Below, piece by piece: positions 48,481 through 57,330 of a DNA stretch of 64,000 nt. The notes below the pieces were generated by a model, which was given only the letters and a program-made list of their open reading frames with translations, had not been told where the DNA came from and made no database searches. The stretch comes from Enterovibrio nigricans DSM 22720 (GTDB lineage Bacteria > Pseudomonadota > Gammaproteobacteria > Enterobacterales > Vibrionaceae), in the NCBI RefSeq assembly GCF_900167155.1, contig NZ_FUXU01000004.1, positions 1-64,000 on the forward strand, in the 5' to 3' direction. A program made the position numbers and the translations under genes. Numbering within the stretch: position 1 is the stretch's first letter; each line of letters opens with the position of its first letter.

Positions 48481-48861
48481 CTATTGATTTTTATTTTGTG
48501 TGATTTGTTGGCCCACGAAGCATTGTTGCTCAGCGTCCTCTTTGAGGGTGAGGAACCCTTTCCTCGCGGTTCGGCTGTCTTTCGAGGAGCGGAAATAGCC
48601 GCCCCGTTCACCACGCATATTTTTTAGACGAACGAAGGCGTCCGCATAGGTGTATTCTTCAAACGTCATCGTATCGGCAATTTTGTCGATAACACAACTG
48701 CATCCATACATATTGACGTAATTGGGGCCGCCTTTAAGGGCCATGCATTCTTGAACGAATTTCACTCTTTCAACGGTAGGGAAATCGTTGGCACTGACAG
48801 GCGTCGCAGCGACACCTGACAGCAAAATGAAAAGCGAACTTATTTTTACAACGTTGAACAT
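48481..48861 (-). CDS. small periplasmic CSCV-motif protein
   Basis: A 126-residue secreted protein with a signal peptide (MFNVVKISSLFILLSGVAAT, cleaved near VSA). Four cysteines lie in VQECMALKG, YGCSCVIDKIAD and QQCFVG. I have seen this pattern near PQQ dehydrogenases in other proteobacteria but know no function. No CxxCH haem motif is present, so it is not a cytochrome. Disulfide or metal binding is possible. The start is ATG 48861 with GGAGG upstream. Confidence 0.65.
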   Translation of the reverse strand: MFNVVKISSLFILLSGVAATPVSANDFPTVERVKFVQECMALKGGPNYVNMYGCSCVIDKIADTMTFEEYTYADAFVRLKNMRGERGGYFRSSKDSRTARKGFLTLKEDAEQQCFVGQQITQNKNQ

Positions 48862-48879
48862 AAGTTGCCTCCTGCAAGG

Positions 48880-49332
48880 TTATATCAAACCTTCTTTTTG
48901 TAAATATTTTCTGAATTTTTTCAGCAAGCCCTTGGCGGGTAATAAAGATTTATCTATCTGAATTTCGGCGAAGTAGGCTTCAATGATTCCCTCAATGCCA
49001 TTCGGGTTTCCAACAAGTAGGATGCCGCCCATTCGTGATCCCCAGTGCGGCGTGCACTTGTAGACATAAACCCCTTCCTGGTCGAAAACAAAACTGACAT
49101 CCACGCCGAGTTCTGTTTTTATTTTCTGTGTACCTTCCGGCACCATGACATCAATGGTTTCAATAAGATGTGCGGGCATGTTGGTCCAGCTGACGCGATC
49201 CCCCGGTTGCAATACGACAAACATCGGGTCGAACTTTACGCCGACAGCTCTGACGATATGTTCTTCTTCCGCAATGCTATGACTCACCAATCCCCAAAAT
49301 AAACAAAACGATATAAGTAGACGTTTATACAT
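48880..49332 (-). CDS. cupredoxin (plastocyanin/pseudoazurin-like)
   Basis: A 150-residue periplasmic blue copper protein. A signal peptide ends at SIAEE, and the copper ligands appear as His in MPAHLIET and Cys, His, Met in YKCTPHWGSRM. The order and spacing (C-x2-H-x4-M) are of the plastocyanin type. A basic C-terminal extension of about 45 residues follows the fold. It probably accepts electrons from the quinoprotein encoded directly upstream. Intact. Confidence 0.88.
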   Translation of the reverse strand: MYKRLLISFCLFWGLVSHSIAEEEHIVRAVGVKFDPMFVVLQPGDRVSWTNMPAHLIETIDVMVPEGTQKIKTELGVDVSFVFDQEGVYVYKCTPHWGSRMGGILLVGNPNGIEGIIEAYFAEIQIDKSLLPAKGLLKKFRKYLQKEGLI

Positions 49333-49451
49333 GTGAATTCCTTTCCATAACTAAATTGAGTGTAGAAGGCGGGCGCAAATACAACCTGATTCATTGTTTC
49401 AGGTTTAAGAAGAAAGGGGAGCTAATCTCCCCTTTCTTGGTTTTTTTATAA

Positions 49452-51260
49452 TTAATTTGGTAGTGCAAACACGGTCAGTACGCCACCCAGTTGGGTGTAG
49501 TCAGACAGCTTACGATAGGCACCTACCGCGCCGAGGCCGTCGGTATCGCCTTCAAGACCTGCCGCCATGCCGATACCAGCCCAACCACCAATGCCTGATA
49601 GGACGGCAATATATTGCTTGCCGTCATGCATATAGGTATTTACGTTGCCGATGATGCCTGAGGGGGTTTTGAAGCGATAAAGCTCTTTCCCCGTTTTCTC
49701 GTCGACGGCTTTGAGGTAGCCTTCAAGTGTGCCGTAGAACACCACGCCGCCACCGGTTGCCAGTGCGCCGCTCCATACAGATAAGGGCTCTGGCAGCGAC
49801 CAGACGATTTCACCTTTTTCTGCATCCCACGCAATAAAGTTACCGAGGCCACCATGGCTGTCGGGTGCGGGGAACATAGACAGGGTTGCACCTACATAGG
49901 GCTGACCAGCCGTGTAGGAGACTTCAAAAGGTTCATAGTTCATGCACACGTGGTTGGTCGGCACATAGAAAAGTCCCGTACGGGGGCTATACGTTGCAGG
50001 CTGTTGGTCTTTAGAGCCCAGTGCCGCCGGACAAATGCCTTTGGTGTCAACATCCTCACCATTTTGACCTGTAGAGTCTTTGGCCACGACTTGGGGAACA
50101 CCTGTCTCCATATCAACGTGCGTTGCCCAGTTAACCGCAGGGTCAAATTTCTCTGCAACAAGAAGCTCACCCGTTACACGGTCGAGCGTGTAGCCGAAGC
50201 CGTTACGATCGAAGCGAACAAGCAGTTTTCTGTCTTTGCCATTGAACTTTTTGTCGACAAGGATCATTTCGTTAATGCCGTCATAATCCCACTCATCATG
50301 TGGTGTCATCTGGTAGAGCCATTTCGCCATACCTGTATCCGCATCGCGCGCCATGATGGTCATGGAATACTTGTTATCACCGGGACGTTGGCTTGGGTTC
50401 CATGTACTCGGGTTCCCCGTTCCGTAATAGACAAGATTCAGCTCAGGATCGTAAGAGAACCAACCCCACGTTGTACCGCCACCAATCTCCCATTGGTCAC
50501 CTTCCCAAGATTTAAGGCTGGAGCTTTTTCCTATGGGTTTAAGCATTGCCGTGGTTTTTTCTGGGTCGACCAGCATTTCGTCATCTGGCCCAGTGCTGTA
50601 AGCACGCTATGCGACGCTGCCGTCTTTGATGTTATACGCCGTGACATAGCCGCGAACGCCAAACTCACCACCACTTATCCCTGTGATGATTTTGTCTTTC
50701 ACGACAAGTGGAGCATTGGTGTTGGTGGCACCGACTTTAGGATCGCCGTTGATAATCTTCCAAACCACTTTCCCGGTTTTTTGATCTAACGCGACGAGCG
50801 TGGTGTCGGCTTGTTGAAGGAAGATTTTCCCATCTGCATAGGCAAGGCCACGATTGACTGTGTCACAGCACATGACCGCAATAACGGAAGAGTCTTGCTT
50901 TGGTTCATATTCCCAAATTAATGTTTTTGTATTCAAATCAATAGCAAAAACTTTGTTTGGGAAGGGCGTGTGGACATACATGGTATCGCCCAGAACCAAT
51001 GGGCCACCTTCATGTCCGCGCAAAACACCTGTTGAAAATGTCCAAGCAACCTGAAGGTCTTTGGCATTTTTTGCATTGATTTGGTCAAGTGGGCTGTAGC
51101 GGGTACCGTCGTAGTTACCACCCCACATTACCCATTGATTGGGATCTTTTTGTAGCTCAAGCAACTCGTCATTTGCCTGAGCAACTGTCGGAGACAGCAT
51201 GGCAAGGGAAACTGTTGCAACAGCTAACAATGAGCTTCGCAACTTTTCTACAACTATCAT
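49452..51260 (-). pseudogene. second PQQ-dependent dehydrogenase (XoxF-like), interrupted by TAG
   Basis: A 602-codon frame from ATG 51260 ([19 protein letters not shown] upstream). A signal peptide ends VAQA. It has the family start [16 protein letters not shown], the adjacent cysteines in [10 protein letters not shown], and the active-site [11 protein letters not shown] with an Asp-x-Asp pair of lanthanide-dependent enzymes. An in-frame TAG at 50607-50609 (codon 218, after DGSVA) is followed in the same frame by [12 protein letters not shown], so TGG (Trp) to TAG is likely. The 217-residue product would lack the metal site. It leads a minus-strand operon with cupredoxin and XoxJ-like genes. 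Confidence 0.87.
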
Positions 51261-51777
51261 GTTTACTTCCTCCATGACGGCATATGCCACGAAGCATGGC
51301 TTCGCACAGAATGCCTATTTGTCGCAATTTAGGGGCGCAATCCGCGAGTTGTGGAGTCGCTCTTATCAACCAGTATTGCCCAATAATGAGAAGTGTGCTT
51401 GGCGTCTCTGGCGAACTACAACAAGGCGGTTTCGCGTTTCAGCATTGAACCCGAATGCCAACTCATTCCAGCATTTATTGTTCAGCGGTCTTTTGCTGCC
51501 AAACGGTGTTAAAAAAATGTTGGTGAATTGAGTTTATGGCAGCTTTACAGCTTGTGTGAGCGGGAAAAAGACACAACATTTTTGTTCGGCGGCAACAATG
51601 TTTGAACGTTATGGGATGTTGGTTAATGTATTGATTCTGCGTTTATTTTTGTTTTATTTTCTGCCGTTTTTATTATGGTTGAACAGCGCGTTTTTCCCAG
51701 GCTTTGATGCAATTAAATTAGTTGAATATCAAGCCTGGGTCGGAATGTTTCCTTACCGCGACATAATCACGAATGAT
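51261..51777. other. intergenic region upstream of the second dehydrogenase
   Basis: About 500 bases that should hold the dehydrogenase promoter on the minus strand. The DNA is AT-rich towards 51600-51700. A plus-strand open frame at 51556-51816 exists but has no ribosome site or family similarity and overlaps the end of the next gene. No hairpin terminator was identified for the SoxYZ-like gene. Confidence 0.4.
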
Positions 51778-52560
51778 TCAGATATCCCATTCACTGGAAA
51801 ACTTTCGTCCTGTTGAGTCTTTTACATCCGCTTTCAGTTTTCCTTGCTTTTTACCATCGACATGGAAGGTAAATGTGGGGTTTTCGCTGATAGAAATACC
51901 GCCGTTAAAGCGCATAACAGGCTCACCTTCCAACGTGATGTTTACGTCACTGACATAGTCCGATGGGATCCAGTGGCGGGTCAGTTGATCAATTTGCAGG
52001 CCGCTGTAATTGGGATGACTGATCAACAATTGCAACTGCCTCGTGTCGTTGATCCCCAGATCTTTTAGTTTCATTCTACCCATTCGCTGACGTGCTAATA
52101 CATCGTCAGCACCAGCAGGGGCTGAGCATCCTCCAGACGCTTTCACAAAATTGCTGGCAATGTGTAATTTTCCGTCCAATGTTTGGGCAATAGCTCTGAC
52201 CGGACTGTATGCGTTGATACGAACCCTCGTAGAGATATTGGCGATGCCACTGTTTGGACTGAGATCGAAGGTACCGACGATGGGCGAAGGATTGTTGTCG
52301 ACGATGAGGTAAATTTTTTCGACGGGATTGGGATCGTCTTGTTTCACATTTACTTGGATATCCAAAGGAACAAGCGCCGCGTCAATCGCACGTTCTGGAG
52401 AGATAAGCGTGACGACATCATCCTCAATGAGTCTACTGGCATTCGGAAAGAGGCTGTCTCTGATCAAAGGCCAATTGGCACTTTCGGGTTCATTTTTAGC
52501 GTGTGACGTTACTGGCAGAACAAACAGCAGGGCTGACAGCATCATAATGACGGATTTCAT
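51778..52560 (-). CDS. quinoprotein-associated SoxYZ-like carrier protein
   Basis: A 260-residue periplasmic protein starting at ATG 52560 (MKSVIMMLSALLFVLPVTSH), with GGAG upstream. The SoxY-like N-terminal half carries KASGGCSAPAG, the motif around the cysteine that carries substrate in SoxY. The C-terminal half has a SoxZ-like beta domain. A fused SoxYZ-like carrier is a known companion of quinoprotein dehydrogenases, but its cargo is unproven. It is the last gene of an operon with the metallohydrolase and the CxxxCW protein. Intact. Confidence 0.85.
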   Translation of the reverse strand: MKSVIMMLSALLFVLPVTSHAKNEPESANWPLIRDSLFPNASRLIEDDVVTLISPERAIDAALVPLDIQVNVKQDDPNPVEKIYLIVDNNPSPIVGTFDLSPNSGIANISTRVRINAYSPVRAIAQTLDGKLHIASNFVKASGGCSAPAGADDVLARQRMGRMKLKDLGINDTRQLQLLISHPNYSGLQIDQLTRHWIPSDYVSDVNITLEGEPVMRFNGGISISENPTFTFHVDGKKQGKLKADVKDSTGRKFSSEWDI

Positions 52561-52576
52561 GAATATTCTCCTTACA

Positions 52577-53491
52577 TTACTCCCACTCAAGCTCTTTATA
52601 AGCCTGAATGACATTGCGCGGATGGAACAGTTCAAAGAGCTTCCATTCTGATGATTGGGACGTTAATACCGTCTCGCTGGCGGTGTTTATATTGATGTTC
52701 TTCTGTATAGCGGCACGAACTTCCCGTGCCAGCGCGGTGAGGTATTGCGTCTGGTTTGCGAATGCATTGGGGCCGGTTTGAATGGCACCGTGCCCCGGAA
52801 TCACCCGTTTGTAGGGCATAGCTTCTAGTTGCTTGGTGACGGTCAACCAGCCAAGCAGACTGCCATCCAGCGTTGGTGTGTGATCAACAAACAATAAATC
52901 TCCGGCGATAAGGGTTCCTGTCTTTTCGTCAAACACGGTTAAGTCATGTCTGGTATGAGCACGATCGTGGGCAGTCAATATCAGTGGCCGGTTGCCAAGA
53001 TCGATGACGGTTTCAGCATCGATAAGGTACGTTGGGGCGACAGGTTTCGTCCCTGTAAACCATGGGCTGTTTAGTCTCTCCATGTAATAGCCAACCTTGG
53101 CTGCAAAATCGCCGGGATAGCGGGTGTGCGCCACAAATTGAGGTTGCTCCTTCACAAAAGCTTGATTGCCAAAATGATGATCTGGATGCACATGAGTAGT
53201 GATGACATAGGCAATAGGCAGATTGGTAACGCGCCGTATTTCTTTCAATAACGCCTCGCCTGTGCGTTGGCTGGCACCCGTGTCAATCACAGCCACGGCC
53301 TCATTGCCCACAATGAAGGTCATGTTAGCCACGGGATCAGTTTGCGTGGTGAAAAGATCGGCTATGTCGCCTTGATGGCAATAGACACCCGGTGCGACCT
53401 CGTCAAAAACGAGCTCAGGTGTCTGCGCGGAGGTTGCAAAGCTAACCAGCAAGCTAAGGTGCACGAAGAAATGCAGAAATCGCGATGTCAT
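52577..53491 (-). CDS. quinoprotein relay system metallo-beta-lactamase-fold hydrolase
   Basis: A secreted 304-residue zinc hydrolase. After a signal peptide (MTSRFLHFFVHLSLLVSFAT) the metal motif THVHPDHHFGN is clear, with further ligands in LTAHDRAHTRHD, AGDLLFVDH and IPGHG. Family members are encoded with SoxYZ-like carriers near PQQ enzymes. The start overlaps the stop of the CxxxCW gene by four bases. The substrate is unknown, perhaps a thiol ester or persulfide on the carrier. Intact. Confidence 0.87.
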   Translation of the reverse strand: MTSRFLHFFVHLSLLVSFATSAQTPELVFDEVAPGVYCHQGDIADLFTTQTDPVANMTFIVGNEAVAVIDTGASQRTGEALLKEIRRVTNLPIAYVITTHVHPDHHFGNQAFVKEQPQFVAHTRYPGDFAAKVGYYMERLNSPWFTGTKPVAPTYLIDAETVIDLGNRPLILTAHDRAHTRHDLTVFDEKTGTLIAGDLLFVDHTPTLDGSLLGWLTVTKQLEAMPYKRVIPGHGAIQTGPNAFANQTQYLTALAREVRAAIQKNININTASETVLTSQSSEWKLFELFHPRNVIQAYKELEWE

Positions 53492-54036
53492 GGTCTTACA
53501 GGGGTATGAGTTTCTAGCTCATATCCCGCCTCTTGCCAGCCTTTCACGCCTGCGCGGTACCAATAAACCTCTTTCGCGCCTAACGCCAATGCCCGTTTCC
53601 CTGCATTCCACGAATGCCAACAACTGGGTTCGCAAAATACCACCACGGGTCGATTGAGCGGGAGGTTGTCTGCCAAAAGCTTGACCAAGGAGTCTGGAAC
53701 GATGCCATGCCCAACGTTGGCAAGCCAAAGCGATGACGGGATGGTGTCGCGTTTTGGTTCAATCCACAGCGTATTTTGGGACAAATTGTCAGGGCGGTTT
53801 GGTGCGGGATAGACATCAATTAACACAGGATTGTCCTGAGTCATAAATGCTTTTAGGGCTTCAGGTGATTCGATCACGCGCGCACCCTGAAGTGTTGTTG
53901 GCACGGGTGCCCGATACTGATTATTTCGGTAATCGAGGGGCTCTAAGACTGTTTCCGCATTGATACTTATGGTGCAAAGGCAAATAAAAATTGCACAATT
54001 AACACGCAAGACCTTAACTAAATTATGGACTTTCAT
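53488..54036 (-). CDS. PQQ-associated CxxxCW-motif rhodanese-like protein
   Basis: A 182-residue periplasmic protein with a signal peptide at about residues 8-27. The C-terminal half resembles rhodanese and holds FCEPSCWHSWNAGKRA, the CxxxCW signature of a family tied to PQQ-dependent catabolism. The YWYRAGVKGWQEAGYE end is typical of rhodanese folds. It heads the three-gene relay operon, and a perfect inverted repeat lies 20-39 bases upstream of its start. Intact. Confidence 0.85.
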   Translation of the reverse strand: MKVHNLVKVLRVNCAIFICLCTISINAETVLEPLDYRNNQYRAPVPTTLQGARVIESPEALKAFMTQDNPVLIDVYPAPNRPDNLSQNTLWIEPKRDTIPSSLWLANVGHGIVPDSLVKLLADNLPLNRPVVVFCEPSCWHSWNAGKRALALGAKEVYWYRAGVKGWQEAGYELETHTPVRP

Positions 54037-54055
54037 ACTACTTTATTCCGATAAA

Positions 54056-54075
54056 TCTCCTACCTTAGTAGGAGA
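54056..54075. promoter_or_regulatory. 20-bp inverted repeat upstream of the relay operon
   Basis: TCTCCTACCTTAGTAGGAGA has two perfect 8-bp arms around CTTA. It lies between the divergent CxxxCW and LysR genes. The sequence before the FIST gene (37929-37948) matches it at 15 of 20 positions, and AGTAGGA also occurs before pqqA (31641-31647). Confidence 0.6.
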
Positions 54076-54184
54076 AGGGCGGAGAGTTACCCATTATGGA
54101 TTAACATTAGGATAACAATCAGACCGTCGAAGGGCGGACTTTATTGTTGCAGCCATCAATAAACTTCTTTTCAGTGGAGCAAAG

Positions 54185-55129
54185 ATGAACCGTTGGAGTG
54201 GTGTTGAAGAATTTGTTGAAGTTGTTAACAGTGGCAGTTTTACTGCCGCCGCAAGGAAGCTGGGTGTTTCTACTTCTCATGTCAGCCGTCGTATCGATGC
54301 GCTGGAGAGCCGATTGAGCACAAGACTCCTTTATCGTACAACACGACAAATAACGCTGACGGAAGTCGGCAAGATGTATTTCGATCACTGTAATAACTTG
54401 ATCGAGAAGTTTGCTGAAGTCGAAGCACTGGTCACCCAGATGCAGACGGAGCCTGTGGGGACATTAAAAATCACCGCACCGTCTATTTTTGGGGAGAAGT
54501 TCATTGCGCCACTGGCCAATGACTTTATTAAGGTGCATCCCAAACTCAGTGTTGAATTTCACTTTACCAATGATGTCGTTGATATCGTTCATGATGGGTA
54601 TGATCTGGCTATTCGGACGGGGGAGCTAAAAGACAGTACGCTGATGGCGAAGAAACTTGCCCCGCGTAAGCTTTACACCTGTGCATCGCCTTCTTACCTT
54701 CGTGAACATGGTATTCCTCAGACACTCGAAGACCTGCAGTCGCACAATTGTTTGGTCGGGCTGGTAGATACTTGGACGTATTCTGACAATGGCACCTGCG
54801 TGCAAATTAAACCCAAAGGGCGCTGGCATGGAAACAGTGGCAGCGCGGTGCTTGATGCATCGCTGCGGGGCTTAGGCTTAGCGCAGTTACCTGACTACTA
54901 CGTGAACCAGAAAATCCTCTCTGGTGAGCTGGTGGAAGTTTTACACGAGTATCATGCTCCGGACTCTGCGGTATGGGCGGTGTATTCGTTTAATCGCAAT
55001 TTGTCTGCGAAGGTGAGGCTGTTTGTGGATTTTCTCTCCGATTCCTTTTCCCACCACTTGCCTTGGTTGGAGGAGGAGCATCAGGAAGAGTCACACTCTG
55101 ATGATGAACAGAATCAAGAGGCGAGCTAA
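54185..55129 (+). CDS. LysR-family transcriptional regulator
   Basis: A 314-residue regulator. The N-terminal helix-turn-helix (GSFTAAARKLGVSTSHVSRR) is followed by the LysR effector domain (LKITAPSIFGEKFIAPL). The C-terminal tail is unusually acidic and His-rich (LEEEHQEESHSDDEQNQEAS), about 20 residues beyond the domain. It is divergent from the relay operon and could regulate it. The subgroup resembles the DsdC/AaeR-like branch only loosely. It is followed by a terminator shared with fklB. Confidence 0.85.
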   Translation: MNRWSGVEEFVEVVNSGSFTAAARKLGVSTSHVSRRIDALESRLSTRLLYRTTRQITLTEVGKMYFDHCNNLIEKFAEVEALVTQMQTEPVGTLKITAPSIFGEKFIAPLANDFIKVHPKLSVEFHFTNDVVDIVHDGYDLAIRTGELKDSTLMAKKLAPRKLYTCASPSYLREHGIPQTLEDLQSHNCLVGLVDTWTYSDNGTCVQIKPKGRWHGNSGSAVLDASLRGLGLAQLPDYYVNQKILSGELVEVLHEYHAPDSAVWAVYSFNRNLSAKVRLFVDFLSDSFSHHLPWLEEEHQEESHSDDEQNQEAS

Positions 55130-55160
55130 CTATTTATAGGTTTCGCAAAGCGCAGACATA

Positions 55161-55190
55161 AAAAAAGCCAGCAGTGATGCTGGCTTTTTT
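55161..55190. terminator. bidirectional terminator between the LysR gene and fklB
   Basis: AAAAAAGCCAGCA, GTGA loop, TGCTGGCTTTTTT. The A and T runs serve both converging genes. Confidence 0.92.
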
Positions 55191-55199
55191 GAGGTTGGC

Positions 55200-55820
55200 T
55201 TACAGGATGTCCAGCAGCTCAACTTCGAATACCAGTGCCGCGAATGGTGGGATTGCTGCACCCGCACCGCGCTCACCGTATGCCAGGTCTTGTGGGATGA
55301 ACAGTTTCCACTTAGAACCTACAGGCATCATTTGCAGTGCTTCAACCCAGCCTTTGATTACGCCAGTTACTGGGAATTCAGCAGGTTGACCGCGCTCAAC
55401 AGAGCTGTCGAATTTAGTACCGTCAGTCAGCGTGCCGTGGTAGTGAACACGTACTTGCTTGTCTGACGTTGGGATTTCGCCGTTACCTTCAACCAGTACT
55501 TCATACTGAAGACCAGAGTCAGTTACAGTCACTTCTGCACGCTTTGCGTTTTCGGCCAGGAAAGTTTCGCCTTCTGCCGCTGCTTCTTTTGCAGCCGATT
55601 GACGAACTTCTTCTGCTTGAGTGTGCAGTTCACGCAGCGCGTTGTTGATTTCGTCGATTTCGATTTCAGGCATGTCACCCGCCAGAGCGGTCGCGATACC
55701 TTTCGCAATTGCATCAACGTTCAGACCTTCAAGGCCGCTACCAGCCAGTTGCTGACCCATTTGCAGGCCGATGCCGTAGCTAGCTTTTTGCTCTACGGTC
55801 TCCAGTTTTACATCAGACAT
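55200..55820 (-). CDS. fklB: FKBP-type peptidyl-prolyl isomerase FklB
   Basis: A 206-residue prolyl isomerase, the usual FklB length when started at ATG 55820 ([18 protein letters not shown]). The N-terminal helical dimerisation domain carries [17 protein letters not shown] and is followed by a C-terminal FKBP domain ([20 protein letters not shown], then [14 protein letters not shown]). There is no signal peptide. The longer frame to 55994 adds an unrelated extension and is rejected. oapA/ytfB is divergent upstream. Confidence 0.93.
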   Translation of the reverse strand: MSDVKLETVEQKASYGIGLQMGQQLAGSGLEGLNVDAIAKGIATALAGDMPEIEIDEINNALRELHTQAEEVRQSAAKEAAAEGETFLAENAKRAEVTVTDSGLQYEVLVEGNGEIPTSDKQVRVHYHGTLTDGTKFDSSVERGQPAEFPVTGVIKGWVEALQMMPVGSKWKLFIPQDLAYGERGAGAAIPPFAALVFEVELLDIL

Positions 55821-56044
55821 GTCGTCTCTCTTTATTTGCGGGTTTAAAGTAGCGAAGGATAACAGGTGCAGGCAGTCTGGGACAAATTGGGTTACAGATT
55901 GGTTGTTGAATCTGCGCACGAAATACAGGAAAGTACAATTGTCAGTCAGTAGATTGCGGTTGCTGACAATTTGCTGATAAAGCACCGCTAGCATGCGCGG
56001 TTTTACTTGCTAGCAGGATCCTGATGAGGAAATTGGGAGAGGTT

Positions 56045-56668
56045 ATGACCCTGAAAGGAAAACGCGTGAAAAAGAGTGCATCCACCACACCGCCTATGGG
56101 TGAGGTAATCAAAGCCGCGTTAGAAAAAGTACGAGCCCAAATACAGCCATTAGTCGAGAAGGTGAGACCGCACTGGCAGGCATTACCTAAACCCCACCGT
56201 ATGGGAGTTTCAGTACTGGTAGCCTTACTGGTTGTATTACTGATTTGGCCGTCCAGCGACGAAAGCAATGACGCTGTGGTTACGGAAGGTGAGCGTGTTT
56301 CGTTGCCCTTAGATCTCAGCGGCAATGCCCAAGAGGCAAAACAAGCGGATGACGATGGGTTTAACAACAATGCTGAGCCGGTCATCTCGACCCAAACGGT
56401 GGACACGGATTGGGTTAATTACGAAGTGCAACGTGGTGATACGCTGTCGAATATTTTCCGCGATCAATCACTGCCATTGCCTGATCTGTATGCTATCTCG
56501 GCCATTGAAGGCCCAGATAAGCCTCTGAGCCGTATCCAGCCGGGGCAACTGCTTCGCTTCAAGCGTAATACGCAAGGCGAGCTCGACATGCTGCAGATTG
56601 AAGCCAGCAAGGACAAGTCAGTGATCTTTTTCCGATTGTCTGATGGTGGCTTCGCCCGACGGAACTAA
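56045..56668 (+). CDS. OapA/YtfB-family LysM-like cell-envelope protein
   Basis: A 207-residue inner-membrane-anchored protein. One membrane segment (SVLVALLVVLLIWP) follows a basic cytoplasmic stretch, and the periplasmic C-terminus carries a LysM-like OapA domain (YEVQRGDTLSNIFRDQSLPL). YtfB binds glycan strands at the septum in E. coli. ATG 56045 has GGGAGAGG upstream, while the alternative ATG at 56024 lies inside a less likely context. It is divergent from fklB, as in related bacteria. Confidence 0.82.
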   Translation: MTLKGKRVKKSASTTPPMGEVIKAALEKVRAQIQPLVEKVRPHWQALPKPHRMGVSVLVALLVVLLIWPSSDESNDAVVTEGERVSLPLDLSGNAQEAKQADDDGFNNNAEPVISTQTVDTDWVNYEVQRGDTLSNIFRDQSLPLPDLYAISAIEGPDKPLSRIQPGQLLRFKRNTQGELDMLQIEASKDKSVIFFRLSDGGFARRN

Positions 56669-56699
56669 GGCGTCGGCACGCATGCTTATAAAGGGCGGC

Positions 56700-57152
56700 T
56701 CAGGCCGCCGTTTTTCGCATATCAATGTGCGGGATCCCGTCTTCCAGATATTGTTCTGAAATTTCGTCAAAGCCATGGCGACGGTAGAATTCACGTAGAT
56801 GGTATTGTGCACCTATCGTAATCGGTGCATCAGGCCAAACACCGTTCGCTTGAATCAACGCCTGACTGACTAGGGCATTTCCACAACCGTTACCTCGTTC
56901 AGTATTTGCGGTGACAACACGGCCGATACTGATGTCATCGTAGGTCAATCCGGCAGGTAATATACGAGCGTAAGCCGTCATTTTGTCATCTCGGTAGCCG
57001 AGAAGATGCCGGGTTTCTGGGTGCAAGTCGTGGCCATCGATTTCGTGGTAAGCGCAGTTTTGCTCTACGACGAAAACGTCAGTCCGCAACCTCAAAAGGT
57101 CATAAAGCTGTCTGGTCGACAGCTGACCGAAGGTCAGGGTTATCCATTGCAT
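56700..57152 (-). CDS. elaA: ElaA-type GNAT acetyltransferase
   Basis: A 150-residue cytoplasmic N-acetyltransferase. The early LYDLLRLRTDVFVVEQNCAY and the later SIGRVVTANTERGNGCGNAL (acetyl-CoA pyrophosphate loop, here R-G-N-G-C-G-N) match ElaA. The C-terminal FYRRHGFDEISEQYLEDGIP is also characteristic. The substrate is unknown. Its stop is 31 bases from the converging OapA-type gene. Confidence 0.88.
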   Translation of the reverse strand: MQWITLTFGQLSTRQLYDLLRLRTDVFVVEQNCAYHEIDGHDLHPETRHLLGYRDDKMTAYARILPAGLTYDDISIGRVVTANTERGNGCGNALVSQALIQANGVWPDAPITIGAQYHLREFYRRHGFDEISEQYLEDGIPHIDMRKTAA

Positions 57153-57232
57153 TTTTTATTATTCCAAAGGTTTAAAAATCTTGGGCTAAATTGGGTTTAG
57201 CTCAATTAACCACGTGTCGTCCGTCAACATAT

Positions 57233-57264
57233 AAAAAAACCGCGACCTAGGCCGCGGTTTTTTT
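57233..57264. terminator. terminator of cpdB
   Basis: AAAAAAACCGCG and CGCGGTTTTTTT close a hairpin with an inner CCTAGG. It lies 67 bases after the cpdB stop on the minus strand and could work in both directions. Confidence 0.85.
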
Positions 57265-57330
57265 GTCTGCATAACGAGATTTTTCAATTGTGAAACATTT
57301 CGTTAATTATTTCGTTAACTTGTCGCTATG

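Noticed and set aside
49854-50789. 311-residue plus-strand open frame opposite the second dehydrogenase
   Set aside because: It is antisense to a clear PQQ dehydrogenase gene and has no recognisable domain. Its length follows from the codon use of the real gene.
51556-51816. 86-residue open frame upstream of the second dehydrogenase
   Set aside because: Its hydrophobic stretch comes from AT-rich promoter DNA, it has no good ribosome site, and its end overlaps the SoxYZ-like gene.
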